Notes: generated by a model from the letters alone, not told the origin. A stretch of DNA of 64,000 nt from UKL13-2 sp043744255 (GCA_043744255.1 JAYTVA010000041.1:1-64000); one strand, 5' to 3'; positions 1-8,473 are shown, counted from the first letter of the stretch. Made by a program: numbers and translations.

Positions 1-123
1 CTCAGTTCGCTCGAAAAGTCGATCGCGTCCAAGCGCGTGACCTACGACTTCGCGCGCCTGATGGAAGGTGCGACGCAGGTGTCCTGCTCAGGCTTTGGCC
101 AGGTGATGATCGAGCACATGTGA
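1..123 (+). CDS. icd: NADP-dependent isocitrate dehydrogenase, C-terminal end (partial)
   Basis: Frame 1 is open from the window edge to a TGA at 121-123 and gives the last 40 residues of a protein. The string VTYDFARLMEGA followed by CSGFGQVMIEHM matches the conserved C-terminus of the single-domain NADP isocitrate dehydrogenase of proteobacteria, which oxidatively decarboxylates isocitrate to 2-oxoglutarate in the TCA cycle. Only the tail is visible, so catalytic residues cannot be checked. A hairpin with a T-rich tail follows the stop and probably ends the transcript. Confidence 0.85.
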   Translation, partial: LSSLEKSIASKRVTYDFARLMEGATQVSCSGFGQVMIEHM

Positions 124-158
124 ACCCGCTCCACGGCGGTCTCATGACGCCCCGTAAG

Positions 159-198
159 CCCTTGATTTTCCTAGTGAAATTCAAGGCCTTTTGCTTTT
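159..198 (+). terminator. Probable intrinsic terminator after icd
   Basis: An imperfect stem (CCTTGA pairing with TCAAGG, one T-T mismatch, then TTTC with GAAA) is followed by CCTTTTGCTTTT. It lies about 40 bases after the icd stop and before the transposase remnant, as expected for a Rho-independent terminator. The T tract is interrupted, so the assignment is moderate. Confidence 0.5.
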
Positions 199-231
199 GG
201 CTCATCTCATGGCAGACCGCGAAATCCCGCC

Positions 232-294
232 AATTTGGAGGGGAATCTGGAGGGTGATGGGGGGAGAAATCCTCCAAATTCCTCCATTTGGAGG
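232..294. repeat. Short inverted repeats beside the IS4 remnant
   Basis: AATTTGGAGG at 232-241 is inverted as CCTCCAAATT at 271-280, and CCTCCATTTGGAGG at 281-294 is itself a palindrome. They lie just outside the decayed transposase, so they may be traces of an element end, but no matching copy is seen on the other side. Confidence 0.4.
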
Positions 295-326
295 GTGACC
301 CTGAACCCACGCGAGACCGCCAGACT

Positions 327-1049
327 GTCACGCGGCGCATTTCGAGAGTTTCTGCGTTTGACCATGCGTGGGTCGTGCCGGTTGCGCGTTGGGGTGGCGC
401 GCAGCATCGCGCTTTCGGCCAGCACCCTGATCCAGTATCGCTGCCGCCTTTTCGGCCGCTCTGGCAGGAAAGTCCTCGCATCGAGGCTGTTCGCGACGCA
501 CCAGTTGCGGCGTCTTGTTGCGCAGCACGCGTCGGCTTTTGAGCAAATGCGTCTTGAGCTCATCGAACACGGCTTCCACCTCCCAGCGCGTGTGGTGGAT
601 CGCCGCCAACTCCATGGCGGGCGCCGTGACGGGGTCCGGCATCGTGGTCAAGAGTCGGTAGCACGCTTGGCTGTCGTTGATTTGGGGCAGCGCGTACTCG
701 ATCACCGCACCGTGATGGCTTGGTGCCGCGTCTGCGCCCGAGACACCTTGGTGGGCATGATCTGGCTGAGAAACGAGCCTTCGGGCAACTCCTTGAGCCG
801 CGGCAGGATTCTGTTGCTGGCGCAGCGCTAAAGCAGCTGCGCGCCCGTTTGGCTGGCATCGCGCCAGTGCTCATAGCCGTTGAAGCCTCGATCGGCCGGG
901 CGCAGCATGTCCGGGCGCGGCGCGGCGAGCAGCGGCTTGCAGATCTCCCACTCGCCATCGTGATACGACCCCACGTTGGTCGCCAGCGCCGCGTGTGTGA
1001 TGCACTCGGTGAGCACCACGCAGCGAGCCTGCAGGTAGCCTGCCTGAGC
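327..1049 (-). pseudogene. IS4-type transposase, decayed C-terminal half
   Basis: Read on the minus strand, three frames together give the C-terminal half of an IS4-family DDE transposase. The first piece (about 1049-831) holds LRPADRGFNGYEHWRDA, with the family's catalytic Asp region, and ends in a TAG. Reading through that stop gives LPRLKELPEGSFLSQI. After a frameshift near 700 comes HHTRWEVEAVFDELKTHL, with the family's Glu (YREK-like) region, then another shift to a tail containing RMVKRRNSRNAPRD. The first half of the gene is missing and the remnant abuts the ilvD stop codon. An in-frame stop, at least two frameshifts and a missing N-terminus make it inactive. Confidence 0.85.
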
Positions 1050-1051
1050 CT

Positions 1052-2743
1052 CTACTCGCGGTCAAGCACCGCCCCGGTGCTGGCGCTCGACGCATTCTTG
1101 GCAAATTTGGCCATCACGCCGCGTGTATAGCGCGGCGCTGGCGGCACCCAGCCGGCACGCCGGCGAGCGATTTCTGCTTCGGCCAGGTTCAGGCTTAGCA
1201 GCAGCCGATGGGCATCGATGGTGATTGAGTCGCCCTCGTGAACCAGCGCGATCAGGCCGCCCGCGTAGGCCTCGGGCGCCACATGGCCCACCACCATGCC
1301 CCAGGTGCCGCCTGAGAAGCGGCCATCGGTGATGAGGCCCACGCTCTCGCCCAGCCCTTTGCCGATGAGCGCTGCCGTTGGTGACAACATCTCGCGCATG
1401 CCCGGCCCGCCTTTGGGGCCCTCATAACGGATGATGAGAACGTCACCTGCCTTGATGCTGTCGGCCATGATCGCGTCCATCGCGGCGGGCTCAGAATCAA
1501 ACACTCTCGCCGGGCCGGTGATGACGGGGTTCTTGAGGCCAGTGATTTTGGCCACACAACCCTCGGGCGCGATGTTGCCCTTGAGAATCGCCAAGTGACC
1601 TTGTTTGTAGATCGGTTTGTCGAACGGGCGGATGACGTCTTGATCGGCGCGCGGGCTATCGGGAATATCGCGCAATGTCTCGGCGATGGTCTTGCCGGTG
1701 ATGGTCATGCAGTCGCCAAACAGGAGCCCCGCATTCAGCAACATTTTCATGACTTGCGGAATCCCGCCGGCCTTGTGCAGATCGACGGCGACATATTTGC
1801 CGGATGGCTTCAAGTCGCAGAACACACCGACCTTGCGGCGCACGCGCTCGAAATCGTCAATCGTCCATTCGACATCGGCGGCGTGGGCAATCGCCAGGAA
1901 ATGCAGCACGGCGTTGGTGGAGCCGCCCACGGCCATGATGACTGAGACGGCGTTCTCGATTGACTTACGGGTGACGATGTCGCGCGGGCGAATGTTGTTT
2001 TTCACGGCACCGATCAACGCGCGCGCGCTTTCTTCCGTGCTGACGATTTTTTCATGATCTTCAGCGGCCATGGTCGATGAGAACGGCAGCGACATGCCGA
2101 GCGCCTCGAACGAAGATGACATGGTGTTGGCCGTGTACATCCCGCCGCAAGCGCCGACGCCGGGAATCGCACAGCGCTCGATGCAGCCGAAATCCTCTTC
2201 GCTCATCTTGCCGGAATTGAATGCGCCGACGGCTTCGAACACGCTGACGATTTGCAAGTCCTGACCCTTGTGATGGCCCGGCTTGATGGTGCCGCCGTAG
2301 ACGAAGATGGCGGGGACGTTCATGCGACAAATGCCGATCATCGCGCCCGGCATGTTTTTGTCGCAGCCGCCGATGGCCAGCACGCCGTCCATGAATTGCG
2401 ATTGGCAGGCGGTTTCAATCGAGTCGGCGATGACTTCGCGAGAGACCAGTGAATATTTCATCCCCTCGGTGCCCATCGAGATGCCGTCGGTGACGGTGAT
2501 GGTGCCAAACATTTGCGGCATGCCGCCAGCGTCACGGATCGCCCGATCTGCCGCATCCGCGAGCGGTTGAATGCCGGCGTTGCACGGATTCAAGGTGCTG
2601 TGGCCGTTGGCCAAGCCGATGAATGGCTTTTTGAAGTCGTCATCTTGGTAGCCGATGCCGCGCAACATTGAGCGATTGGGCGCGCGTTCGTTACCTTGGG
2701 TGATGGTGAATGAGCGGTATTTTGGGGTGGTTGGTGTGGTCAT
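1052..2743 (-). CDS. ilvD: Dihydroxy-acid dehydratase
   Basis: IlvD dehydrates 2,3-dihydroxy-isovalerate and 2,3-dihydroxy-3-methylvalerate in valine, leucine and isoleucine synthesis, using an Fe-S cluster. The 563-residue product has the usual family length. It carries GGCDKNMPGAMIG and GACGGMYTANTMSSS, which hold cluster cysteines, and ends in SSASTGAV as homologues do. I place the start at the ATG at 2743 (MTTPTTPKYRSF); the frame is open 56 codons further upstream, but only as an overlap with vapC. The ATG is two bases after the vapC stop and only a weak GGA lies upstream, so it may be cotranscribed with the toxin-antitoxin pair. Confidence 0.97.
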   Translation of the reverse strand: MTTPTTPKYRSFTITQGNERAPNRSMLRGIGYQDDDFKKPFIGLANGHSTLNPCNAGIQPLADAADRAIRDAGGMPQMFGTITVTDGISMGTEGMKYSLVSREVIADSIETACQSQFMDGVLAIGGCDKNMPGAMIGICRMNVPAIFVYGGTIKPGHHKGQDLQIVSVFEAVGAFNSGKMSEEDFGCIERCAIPGVGACGGMYTANTMSSSFEALGMSLPFSSTMAAEDHEKIVSTEESARALIGAVKNNIRPRDIVTRKSIENAVSVIMAVGGSTNAVLHFLAIAHAADVEWTIDDFERVRRKVGVFCDLKPSGKYVAVDLHKAGGIPQVMKMLLNAGLLFGDCMTITGKTIAETLRDIPDSPRADQDVIRPFDKPIYKQGHLAILKGNIAPEGCVAKITGLKNPVITGPARVFDSEPAAMDAIMADSIKAGDVLIIRYEGPKGGPGMREMLSPTAALIGKGLGESVGLITDGRFSGGTWGMVVGHVAPEAYAGGLIALVHEGDSITIDAHRLLLSLNLAEAEIARRRAGWVPPAPRYTRGVMAKFAKNASSASTGAVLDRE

Positions 2744-2745
2744 GA

Positions 2746-3150
2746 TTATTTTGTCCAGTTTTCGATTTTCAATCCGGGAACGCGTTTGAATTCGCGTTCG
2801 TTGTTTGTTACCAATACTAAATTTTCGGCCAGCGCGTGTGCAGCGATCCAGAGGTCGTTGGCACCAATCGGCGTTCCTTTGCGGGCGAGATAGGCGCGCA
2901 CTTCTGCGCATATCGGCCCGGCATCCTCCCCAATCGGCAAGACTGGTGCTCGTTCGATAAAGTCTGCGACTAGCCTGCGTGCCGCCACAGCGGAATGGCT
3001 CTTTTCGGCACCCCAGAGCAATTCTGCATACGTTACGACGGAAATGCCGACTTCGCCTTGACGCAAGCTACGAAAAGTTGCAACTGGTTGCGGCAGATTT
3101 TTCTGCGAAATGTAAATGCAGATATTAGTGTCGAGCATGTACTGCATCAT
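2746..3150 (-). CDS. vapC: VapC-type PIN-domain toxin (RNase)
   Basis: A 134-residue PIN-domain protein. Conserved acidic residues are visible: MLDTNICIYI near the N-terminus (first Asp), YAELLWGAE (Glu), and GANDLWIAAHALAENLVLVTNNEREF (Asp pair and the closing TNN motif). VapC toxins are Mg-dependent endoribonucleases, many of which cut initiator tRNA or rRNA. The start overlaps the vapB stop as ATGA, the usual translational coupling of such modules. Met1, Met2 or Met5 could each be the start. The gene runs directly into ilvD. Confidence 0.93.
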   Translation of the reverse strand: MMQYMLDTNICIYISQKNLPQPVATFRSLRQGEVGISVVTYAELLWGAEKSHSAVAARRLVADFIERAPVLPIGEDAGPICAEVRAYLARKGTPIGANDLWIAAHALAENLVLVTNNEREFKRVPGLKIENWTK

Positions 3151-3482
3151 TTGCGGCCTGCGACTTTTTTCTTTGCAGTCGCACTGCGAGATTTCTTCGC
3201 GGCGGGTGCGTCACCAAACATGGGCGAAAAATCACGTTCCTGTAGTGGCAAATCAACCCGTCCATCGGCAAAAAAATCAGCTGGCATCGATTGAAAAATG
3301 TCGATCAGACACTCAAGCGATTCCTCACGCTCAATCAACACCAACTCCCGCCCCCGCTGCTTAATATCAAACGTCTTCCCCGCCTGAAGATTAAACTCAT
3401 GCGGAATCCGCACCGCGATGGAGTTGCCGCTTTTGAACGTGCGGGTGGTTTTCGGCAATACTTTGCTTGAGCTTGCTTTCAT
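3147..3482 (-). CDS. vapB: VapB-type antitoxin with AbrB/MazE-like DNA-binding domain
   Basis: The 111-residue product begins with a swapped-hairpin AbrB-like domain (KTTRTFKSGNSIAVRIPHEF) and continues into a toxin-binding region with a Lys/Ala/Ser-rich tail (AAKKSRSATAKKKVAG). An upstream ATG at 3494 is in frame, but GGAGG sits five bases before the ATG at 3482, so I use 3482. Antitoxins of this family neutralise VapC and repress their own promoter. An inverted repeat suited to this lies just upstream. The C-terminal lysine-rich tail is longer than in the shortest VapB proteins. Confidence 0.9.
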   Translation of the reverse strand: MKASSSKVLPKTTRTFKSGNSIAVRIPHEFNLQAGKTFDIKQRGRELVLIEREESLECLIDIFQSMPADFFADGRVDLPLQERDFSPMFGDAPAAKKSRSATAKKKVAGRK

Positions 3483-3497
3483 GGGAGCCTCCATAAG

Positions 3498-3546
3498 ATA
3501 TACTCAGTGTATATACAATTTTATACACAAATTTAATCGCTGACAA
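3498..3546 (-). promoter_or_regulatory. vapBC promoter with overlapping palindromic operator
   Basis: On the minus strand TTGTCA (3546-3541) and TAAAAT (3523-3518) are 17 bases apart. Just downstream, ATATAC-N5-GTATAT (3498-3514) is a perfect inverted repeat covering the expected transcription start, about 16 bases before the vapB ATG. This is the expected place for autorepression by the VapBC complex. The promoter hexamers are inferred by eye. Confidence 0.6.
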
Positions 3547-3585
3547 GTTCCGGCGTACGGAAAATACATTTTTTTTGGGGAAGTT

Positions 3586-4575
3586 ATGACGCATCATTCA
3601 TTTACTCGCACCATCGCCGCGCTGGCGTTGTCGGCCATTACGTTCGCGGTGCCCGCAATCGCATTCGCCGAAGCCTACCCGAACAAACCGATCCGCCTGC
3701 TGGTGCCGTTCGCGCCGGGCGGTAGCTCAGAAATCATCGCACGCTCGTTCGCCGCAGAGATGTCGAAAACACTCGGTCAGAATGTGATTGTGGAAAACAA
3801 ACCCGGCGGCGCGGGCAATATCGCCATGGTCGATGCGAAGACCTCGATTGCCGATGGCTACACCATCATCCTCGGCCATGTCGGCACGCTGGCGGTCAAT
3901 CCGGCTATGTTTGCCAAGCTGCCGTACGACGCCGCAAAAGATTTTGTGCCGATCACTTTGCTCGCGAAGGTGCCAAGCCTGTTGGTGGTGAACGCGGAAA
4001 AAATCAAAGCAAAAAACCTCGCCGAGTTCGTTGCCTATGCCAAGAAAAATCCCGAGGCGCTCAACTTCGGCTCGGCAGGCAACGGTAGCTCTGGCCATCT
4101 TGCGTATGCCTACCTCGCCGTCGCGGCCGGCTTCAGTGGCACCCATGTCCCCTACAAAGGCACGGGGCCGATGATGACTGATTTGCTCGCGGGCAGACTC
4201 GATGCCACCTTCACCGGCGCGCCGCCACTGCTCGCGCACGTGAAGGCGGGCACGCTGCGGCCACTCGCGGTCGGCACCGCCACCCGCAGTCCCGCGATGC
4301 CCGATATTCCCACCGTCGCCGAGCAAGGCTTTGCGGGCTTCGAGACCTCGCAATGGTATGGTTTGTTGGCACCGACCGGCACACCGGAGGCCATCGTACA
4401 AAAACTCGCGGATGCGGCGATTGCTGCGGGCAAGACGCCGCAACTCGCGCAGCGCTTGTCGGCTGAATCCGCAGAAATTGCGACCGGTAGTGCGAAAGAA
4501 TTTACCGAGTTCATCAAGGTCGAGGCCGCACGTTGGCGTGAGGTGGTGAAGAAGGCGCAGATCAAGGCGGATTGA
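3586..4575 (+). CDS. Bug/TctC-family periplasmic solute receptor (first copy)
   Basis: A 329-residue protein with a signal peptide (hydrophobic run ending AIAFAEA) and the family pattern YPNKPIRLLVPFAPGG, then ENKPGGAG and DGYT.ILGH. Bug receptors bind carboxylates or other small anions in the periplasm and usually deliver them to TctAB permeases. No tctA or tctB is present nearby, which is common for Bug proteins in Burkholderiales. It is followed by a second Bug gene and a small amidohydrolase, suggesting a shared aromatic or carboxylate substrate, but the ligand cannot be read from the sequence. Confidence 0.93.
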   Translation: MTHHSFTRTIAALALSAITFAVPAIAFAEAYPNKPIRLLVPFAPGGSSEIIARSFAAEMSKTLGQNVIVENKPGGAGNIAMVDAKTSIADGYTIILGHVGTLAVNPAMFAKLPYDAAKDFVPITLLAKVPSLLVVNAEKIKAKNLAEFVAYAKKNPEALNFGSAGNGSSGHLAYAYLAVAAGFSGTHVPYKGTGPMMTDLLAGRLDATFTGAPPLLAHVKAGTLRPLAVGTATRSPAMPDIPTVAEQGFAGFETSQWYGLLAPTGTPEAIVQKLADAAIAAGKTPQLAQRLSAESAEIATGSAKEFTEFIKVEAARWREVVKKAQIKAD

Positions 4576-4594
4576 TTTACGACTGCGACGTGAG

Positions 4595-4661
4595 GTAGGT
4601 CGGGTTGCGAAGCTACCCGACATTGGTACTGGAAGCCAGGTAGCTGGGCAACCTGACCTAC
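4595..4661. repeat. Intergenic hairpin repeat between the Bug genes
   Basis: Outer 14-bp arms at 4595-4608 and 4648-4661 match with one mismatch (GTAGGTCGGGTTGC against its inverted copy), and inner arms AGCTACC/GGTAGCT at 4611-4617 and 4639-4645 are perfect. The whole unit can fold as one long hairpin. The GTAGGTCGG start resembles REP-like intergenic repeats common in proteobacteria. No second copy occurs in the window. Confidence 0.7.
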
Positions 4662-4712
4662 GAACTAGGTTTGAATTGCGCAACATGTTCTTATTTTGTT
4701 CCGGAGAATCCA

Positions 4713-5678
4713 ATGCAGCGCCAATTGTTATTCGTCCTCTCGATGTTAGTGATCGTGTTCACCACGAGCACCCACGCGCAAGAATATCCCATCCGGCCCA
4801 TCACCATGATCGTCACCTACCCCTCCGGCGGCGGCGCGGATTTGATGGCGCGCTTGATCGCACCGAAGATGGCGGCGAGCTTGGGTCAACCCGTGATCGT
4901 CGAAAATCGCCCCGGTGCCAGCGGGCAAATTGCCGCGAACGCGGTCGCAAAAGCGAATCCCGATGGCTATACCTTGATGCTTGATGCCTCATCGTTCGCG
5001 GTCAACCCGAGCCTCTTCCCAAAGCTGCCCTACGATTCCGAAAAAGCGTTTGCGCCGATTGGCGTTACCGCGTTGTTCCCAAATGTACTCGTTGCGTTTC
5101 CGGGCTTCCCTGCGAAGTCGGTGGCTGATGTGGTCGCCGCTGCGCGCGCGAAACCGGGTGACCTCGCCTTCGCCTCATCAGGCAATGGCTCGGCGCAACA
5201 TTTGTCCGGCGCGTTGTTTGAATTGCAAGCAAAAGTGGAGATGCTGCATGTACCGTACAAAGGCGGCGGTCCCGCGTTGAGCGATGTGTTGGCCGGACAA
5301 GTACCGTTATTTTTTGCCAATGTCGCATCGAGCCTTGCGCACATCAAATCCGAAAAGCTGCGACCACTCGCTGTCACTAGCAGCAAGCGCATCAGTATTT
5401 TGCCGAACGTCCCCACCATCGCCGAGGCCGGTGTGCCGGGCTATCAGGTGTACGAATGGAATGCCGTATTCGCACCCGCTGGCACGCCAGAAAAAATCAT
5501 TAGCAAGCTCGCCGCCGCCTTGCGCGGTGCCTTGGATCACCCAGAAATTCGCGAACGCGCCGCGGCACTCGGCGGTGAAATTTTTGTCGGTGGTGTAGCC
5601 GAATCAAATAAATTTCTCAAAGAACAAACCGCAACGTGGGGACGCGTGGTGAAGGATCGCGGCATTCGTCTTGAGTGA
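4713..5678 (+). CDS. Bug/TctC-family periplasmic solute receptor (second copy)
   Basis: A 321-residue receptor with signal peptide (LLFVLSMLVIVFTTSTHAQ) and the same family motifs as its neighbour (YPIRPITMIVTYPSGGGAD, ENRPGASG, NPDGYTLML). I start at the ATG at 4713, where GGAG lies 6 bases upstream; the frame is open 14 codons further. The two neighbouring receptors are clearly paralogous but differ strongly in sequence, so they probably bind different ligands. Its 3' end overlaps the following amidohydrolase by 8 bases, so the two are probably cotranscribed and coupled in translation. Confidence 0.93.
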   Translation: MQRQLLFVLSMLVIVFTTSTHAQEYPIRPITMIVTYPSGGGADLMARLIAPKMAASLGQPVIVENRPGASGQIAANAVAKANPDGYTLMLDASSFAVNPSLFPKLPYDSEKAFAPIGVTALFPNVLVAFPGFPAKSVADVVAAARAKPGDLAFASSGNGSAQHLSGALFELQAKVEMLHVPYKGGGPALSDVLAGQVPLFFANVASSLAHIKSEKLRPLAVTSSKRISILPNVPTIAEAGVPGYQVYEWNAVFAPAGTPEKIISKLAAALRGALDHPEIRERAAALGGEIFVGGVAESNKFLKEQTATWGRVVKDRGIRLE

Positions 5679-6471
5679 GTTTGCGGGTAAGCAATGGGAT
5701 TGTCACGCGCACGTGTTCGCGGGTGAGATGATCTCGGGTAGTCACTACACGCCGCCCGTCTGCAAGTTGGCGCAATGGCAGGCAGCCGCTGCGACCGCCA
5801 ACATCCAACGCGTCGTGCTCGTGCAGCCGAGCGTCTTAGGCACCGACAACACGCTGCTGCTCGAAGTACTTCGCGAAACACCGGGGCAACATCGTGGCGT
5901 GGTGGTGATTGATCGCGATGTCAGCGATGCCACGCTCGCGGCCATGCACGACCTCGGTGTGCGCGGCGTACGCTTCAATCTCGTCTCGCCGGTCGGCACT
6001 GTGGCCGACGTTGATGCCATCGTCGTGCGCATCCGCCCACTGGGTTGGCATGTGCAACTCTGGGCAAAGCCGCAGCACTATGCGTGGATTCTGGCGCGCA
6101 TGTCTGTGTGGAACACAACGGTGGTGCTCGATCATCTTGCCGGGTTGCCGCTCGATACGCCACTGGACTCGCCAGACATCGTCGCGCTGCAGAGAATTGC
6201 CGCGAATGGCGCATGGATAAAGGCTTCCGCGTGGTATCGAGTTGGGTGTGATGGATTGAGCGCGCAGAATGCTGAGCGTTTGCGGCAGCTCTATCAGTGG
6301 TTCGACGGGCGCATGGTGTGGGCATCTGATTGGCCGCACACTTGGTATATGGAACAAGCTCACGGAGTGGTGCCCGGCTACGCTTCGTTGCTGGCGCCGA
6401 TTCGTGAGGCGTTTGATGAGACGGAGGTCAGACGGATTTTGGTTGATGCGCCGTGTGTGCTTTATGCGTGA
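5671..6471 (+). CDS. Amidohydrolase-2 family (LigI-like TIM-barrel) hydrolase
   Basis: The 266-residue product has DCHAHVF near residue 10 (metal-binding HxH), VVLVQPSVLGTDN, GVRGVRFNL, and ASDWPHT near the C-terminus with the catalytic Asp. These are features of the amidohydrolase-2 family that includes 2-pyrone-4,6-dicarboxylate lactonase. The predicted start is a TTG at 5671, overlapping the Bug stop; the next in-frame ATG would remove the metal motif. With the upstream receptors it suggests uptake and hydrolysis of a lactone or aromatic acid. The actual substrate is unknown. Confidence 0.85.
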   Translation: MSEFAGKQWDCHAHVFAGEMISGSHYTPPVCKLAQWQAAAATANIQRVVLVQPSVLGTDNTLLLEVLRETPGQHRGVVVIDRDVSDATLAAMHDLGVRGVRFNLVSPVGTVADVDAIVVRIRPLGWHVQLWAKPQHYAWILARMSVWNTTVVLDHLAGLPLDTPLDSPDIVALQRIAANGAWIKASAWYRVGCDGLSAQNAERLRQLYQWFDGRMVWASDWPHTWYMEQAHGVVPGYASLLAPIREAFDETEVRRILVDAPCVLYA

Positions 6472-6514
6472 GCGAATTGGCACGTCACGCGATCATCGTC
6501 GCCGCCGCATAGCG

Positions 6515-6586
6515 GTAGGGTGGGCAAAGCGAAGCGTGCCCACGTTTCCGCGCCGACGTGGGCACGCTGCGCTTTGCCCACCCTAC
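6515..6586. repeat. GTAGGGTGGGC-type inverted repeat, copy 1
   Basis: Thirty-base arms at 6515-6544 and 6557-6586 are inverted copies with a single mismatch around a 12-base loop. The same arm sequence recurs at 57024-57093. Such GTAGGGTGGGC elements are scattered in many proteobacterial genomes. It lies between the amidohydrolase and lgt and may act as an mRNA-end structure. Confidence 0.9.
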
Positions 6587-6680
6587 GACGACTTCGATCA
6601 ATGTGCTGTCTCCCCGGCGCATATCGTGACCTCCTAAACCGCAATGCGATAATCCAACACCGCCACGAATTCAAAACCCC

Positions 6681-7481
6681 ATGCTCACCCACCCCCAATT
6701 CGACCCCATCATTTTTTCACTCGGCCCGCTCGCCATTCGCTGGTACGGGATGATGTATGTGCTGGCTTTCGTGTTGTTCGTCGTGTTCGGGCGCATGCAT
6801 GTGAAGCGTCGTCCCGACATGGGGTTTAACGCACAGCATTTGGAAGATCTCGTGTTCTACGGGATGATCGGCGTGGTGTTGGGTGGGCGCTTGGGTTACG
6901 TGATGTTTTACAAGCCGATGTATTACCTGTCGCATCCTATTGAGATTTTCTACATCTGGCAGGGCGGGATGTCGTTTCACGGCGGCTTCCTCGGGGTGTT
7001 GGTGGCGATGCTGATTTTTGCGCGCCGTACCAATCGCACATTTTTTCAAGTGACGGATTTCATCGCGCCGCTGGTGCCGTTGGGTTACGCGGCGGGGCGG
7101 CTGGGCAATTTCATCAATGGTGAATTGCCGGGGCGCATCACGGATGCGGCGAAGTGGCCGTGGGCGATGTGGTTTCCATTTCATGATCCTGCGGGACCCG
7201 TCGCGCGTCATCCTTCGCAGCTCTATCAGCTTGCCCTCGAAGGCATCGTGTTGTTTCTGATTTTGTGGCTGTACGCGAAGAAGCCACGGCCGGTCGGCGC
7301 GGTGTCGGCGCTATTTTTGATTGGTTACGGTGCCGGGCGCTTCATCACCGAATTCGCGCGCGAGCCGGATGATTTCCTAGGTTACCTCGCGTTACAACTT
7401 TCCATGGGGCAATGGCTGAGTTTGCCGATGATTGCGGCGGGGCTGGTGTTGTTTGCGGTGAGCGTGAAAAAACGTGACTGA
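6681..7481 (+). CDS. lgt: Phosphatidylglycerol-prolipoprotein diacylglyceryl transferase
   Basis: Lgt transfers a diacylglyceryl group from phosphatidylglycerol to the lipobox cysteine of prolipoproteins in the inner membrane, the first step of lipoprotein maturation. The 266-residue protein has about seven hydrophobic segments and the Lgt signature GRLGNFINGE at 139-148, with the essential Arg and Glu, plus GGMSFHGG with His100. The C-terminus carries the usual YGAGRFITEFAREPD. It ends 17 bases from the convergent hemF gene. Confidence 0.97.
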   Translation: MLTHPQFDPIIFSLGPLAIRWYGMMYVLAFVLFVVFGRMHVKRRPDMGFNAQHLEDLVFYGMIGVVLGGRLGYVMFYKPMYYLSHPIEIFYIWQGGMSFHGGFLGVLVAMLIFARRTNRTFFQVTDFIAPLVPLGYAAGRLGNFINGELPGRITDAAKWPWAMWFPFHDPAGPVARHPSQLYQLALEGIVLFLILWLYAKKPRPVGAVSALFLIGYGAGRFITEFAREPDDFLGYLALQLSMGQWLSLPMIAAGLVLFAVSVKKRD

Positions 7482-7498
7482 GCGTGCGGCGCAACTGC

Positions 7499-8413
7499 TC
7501 AAACCCAATCGCGGCCAATCAAAAATTTCTCCGTCAACGCTGCTTCCGGTGATCCCACAGCCGCATGATGGTTATAGCGCCACGTCACCACGGGTGGCAT
7601 CGACGCGAGAATCGATTCGGTGCGCCCACCCGATTGCAAACCGAAGTGCGTGCCGCGATCCCACACGAGATTGAATTCCGCGTAACGTCCGCGCCGATAA
7701 AGCTGCCAATCGCGTTCGTTGGTACCAAATGGGGTGTCGCGCCGACGTTCTAATATCGGCACATAGGCTTCGAGAAACGCATCGCCCACCGCACGTTTCA
7801 TGGCGAATGATTGCTCAAATCCCGGTGCATGAAAGTCATCAAAAAATACGCCGCCGATGCCGCGCGGTTCTTTGCGGTGCTTCAAATAAAAATACTCGTC
7901 ACACCATTTTTTGAAATGCGGGTAATAGTCAGCACCGAAGGGATCAAGCGCGTTTTTATTGACGCGATGAAAGTGCTCGCAGTCTGCGTCGAAGCCGTAA
8001 AAGGGTGTGAGATCCATGCCGCCGCCGAACCAAAACGCATCGTGCTCGGCGTCAACCGAGGAACGCGCGATAAAGTGGCGCACGTTCATGTGCACCGTCG
8101 GCACGTAGGGATTATGGGGATGCAGCACCAGCGACACGCCCATCGCTTCCCACGGGCGACCGGCAATTTCCGGACGATTCGCTGCGGCGGTCGGCGGTAA
8201 TTTGTTGCCAAGCACATGCGAGAACAACACGCCAGCGCGCTCGAACAATTTGCCGCCTTCGAGGATGCGCGAGATCCCGCCACCCCCTTCGTCACGCGTC
8301 CACTGATCGCGCAAGAACGGCGTCCCGTCTAGGGTTTCAAGCTTTTCCACGATGCGCGTTTGCAGACCGAGGAGGTATTCTTTGACGATAGCGGAGTCGG
8401 GGAGGGTGGTCAT
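7499..8413 (-). CDS. hemF: Oxygen-dependent coproporphyrinogen III oxidase
   Basis: HemF oxidatively decarboxylates coproporphyrinogen III to protoporphyrinogen IX in the cytoplasm. The 304-residue length fits the family. Recognisable blocks include DEGGGGISRIL, the HMNVRHFIA segment, WFGGGMDLTPFYGF, KEPRGIGGVFFDD and the C-terminal YNLVWDRGTHFGLQSGGRTESILASMPP, slightly varied (FNLVWDRG). It is convergent with lgt and about 60 bases downstream of purD. It supplies heme for the aa3 oxidase encoded later in the window. Confidence 0.97.
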   Translation of the reverse strand: MTTLPDSAIVKEYLLGLQTRIVEKLETLDGTPFLRDQWTRDEGGGGISRILEGGKLFERAGVLFSHVLGNKLPPTAAANRPEIAGRPWEAMGVSLVLHPHNPYVPTVHMNVRHFIARSSVDAEHDAFWFGGGMDLTPFYGFDADCEHFHRVNKNALDPFGADYYPHFKKWCDEYFYLKHRKEPRGIGGVFFDDFHAPGFEQSFAMKRAVGDAFLEAYVPILERRRDTPFGTNERDWQLYRRGRYAEFNLVWDRGTHFGLQSGGRTESILASMPPVVTWRYNHHAAVGSPEAALTEKFLIGRDWV

Positions 8414-8473
8414 GTTGGATGTTGGGTGCGTGAATATGTTTGGTTGCGGTGACCGGTTGGCGAAACTAGGCTC

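Noticed and set aside
2744..2911. N-terminal extension of IlvD upstream of 2743
   Set aside because: The extra 56 codons overlap vapC in another frame and are basic and unlike any IlvD.
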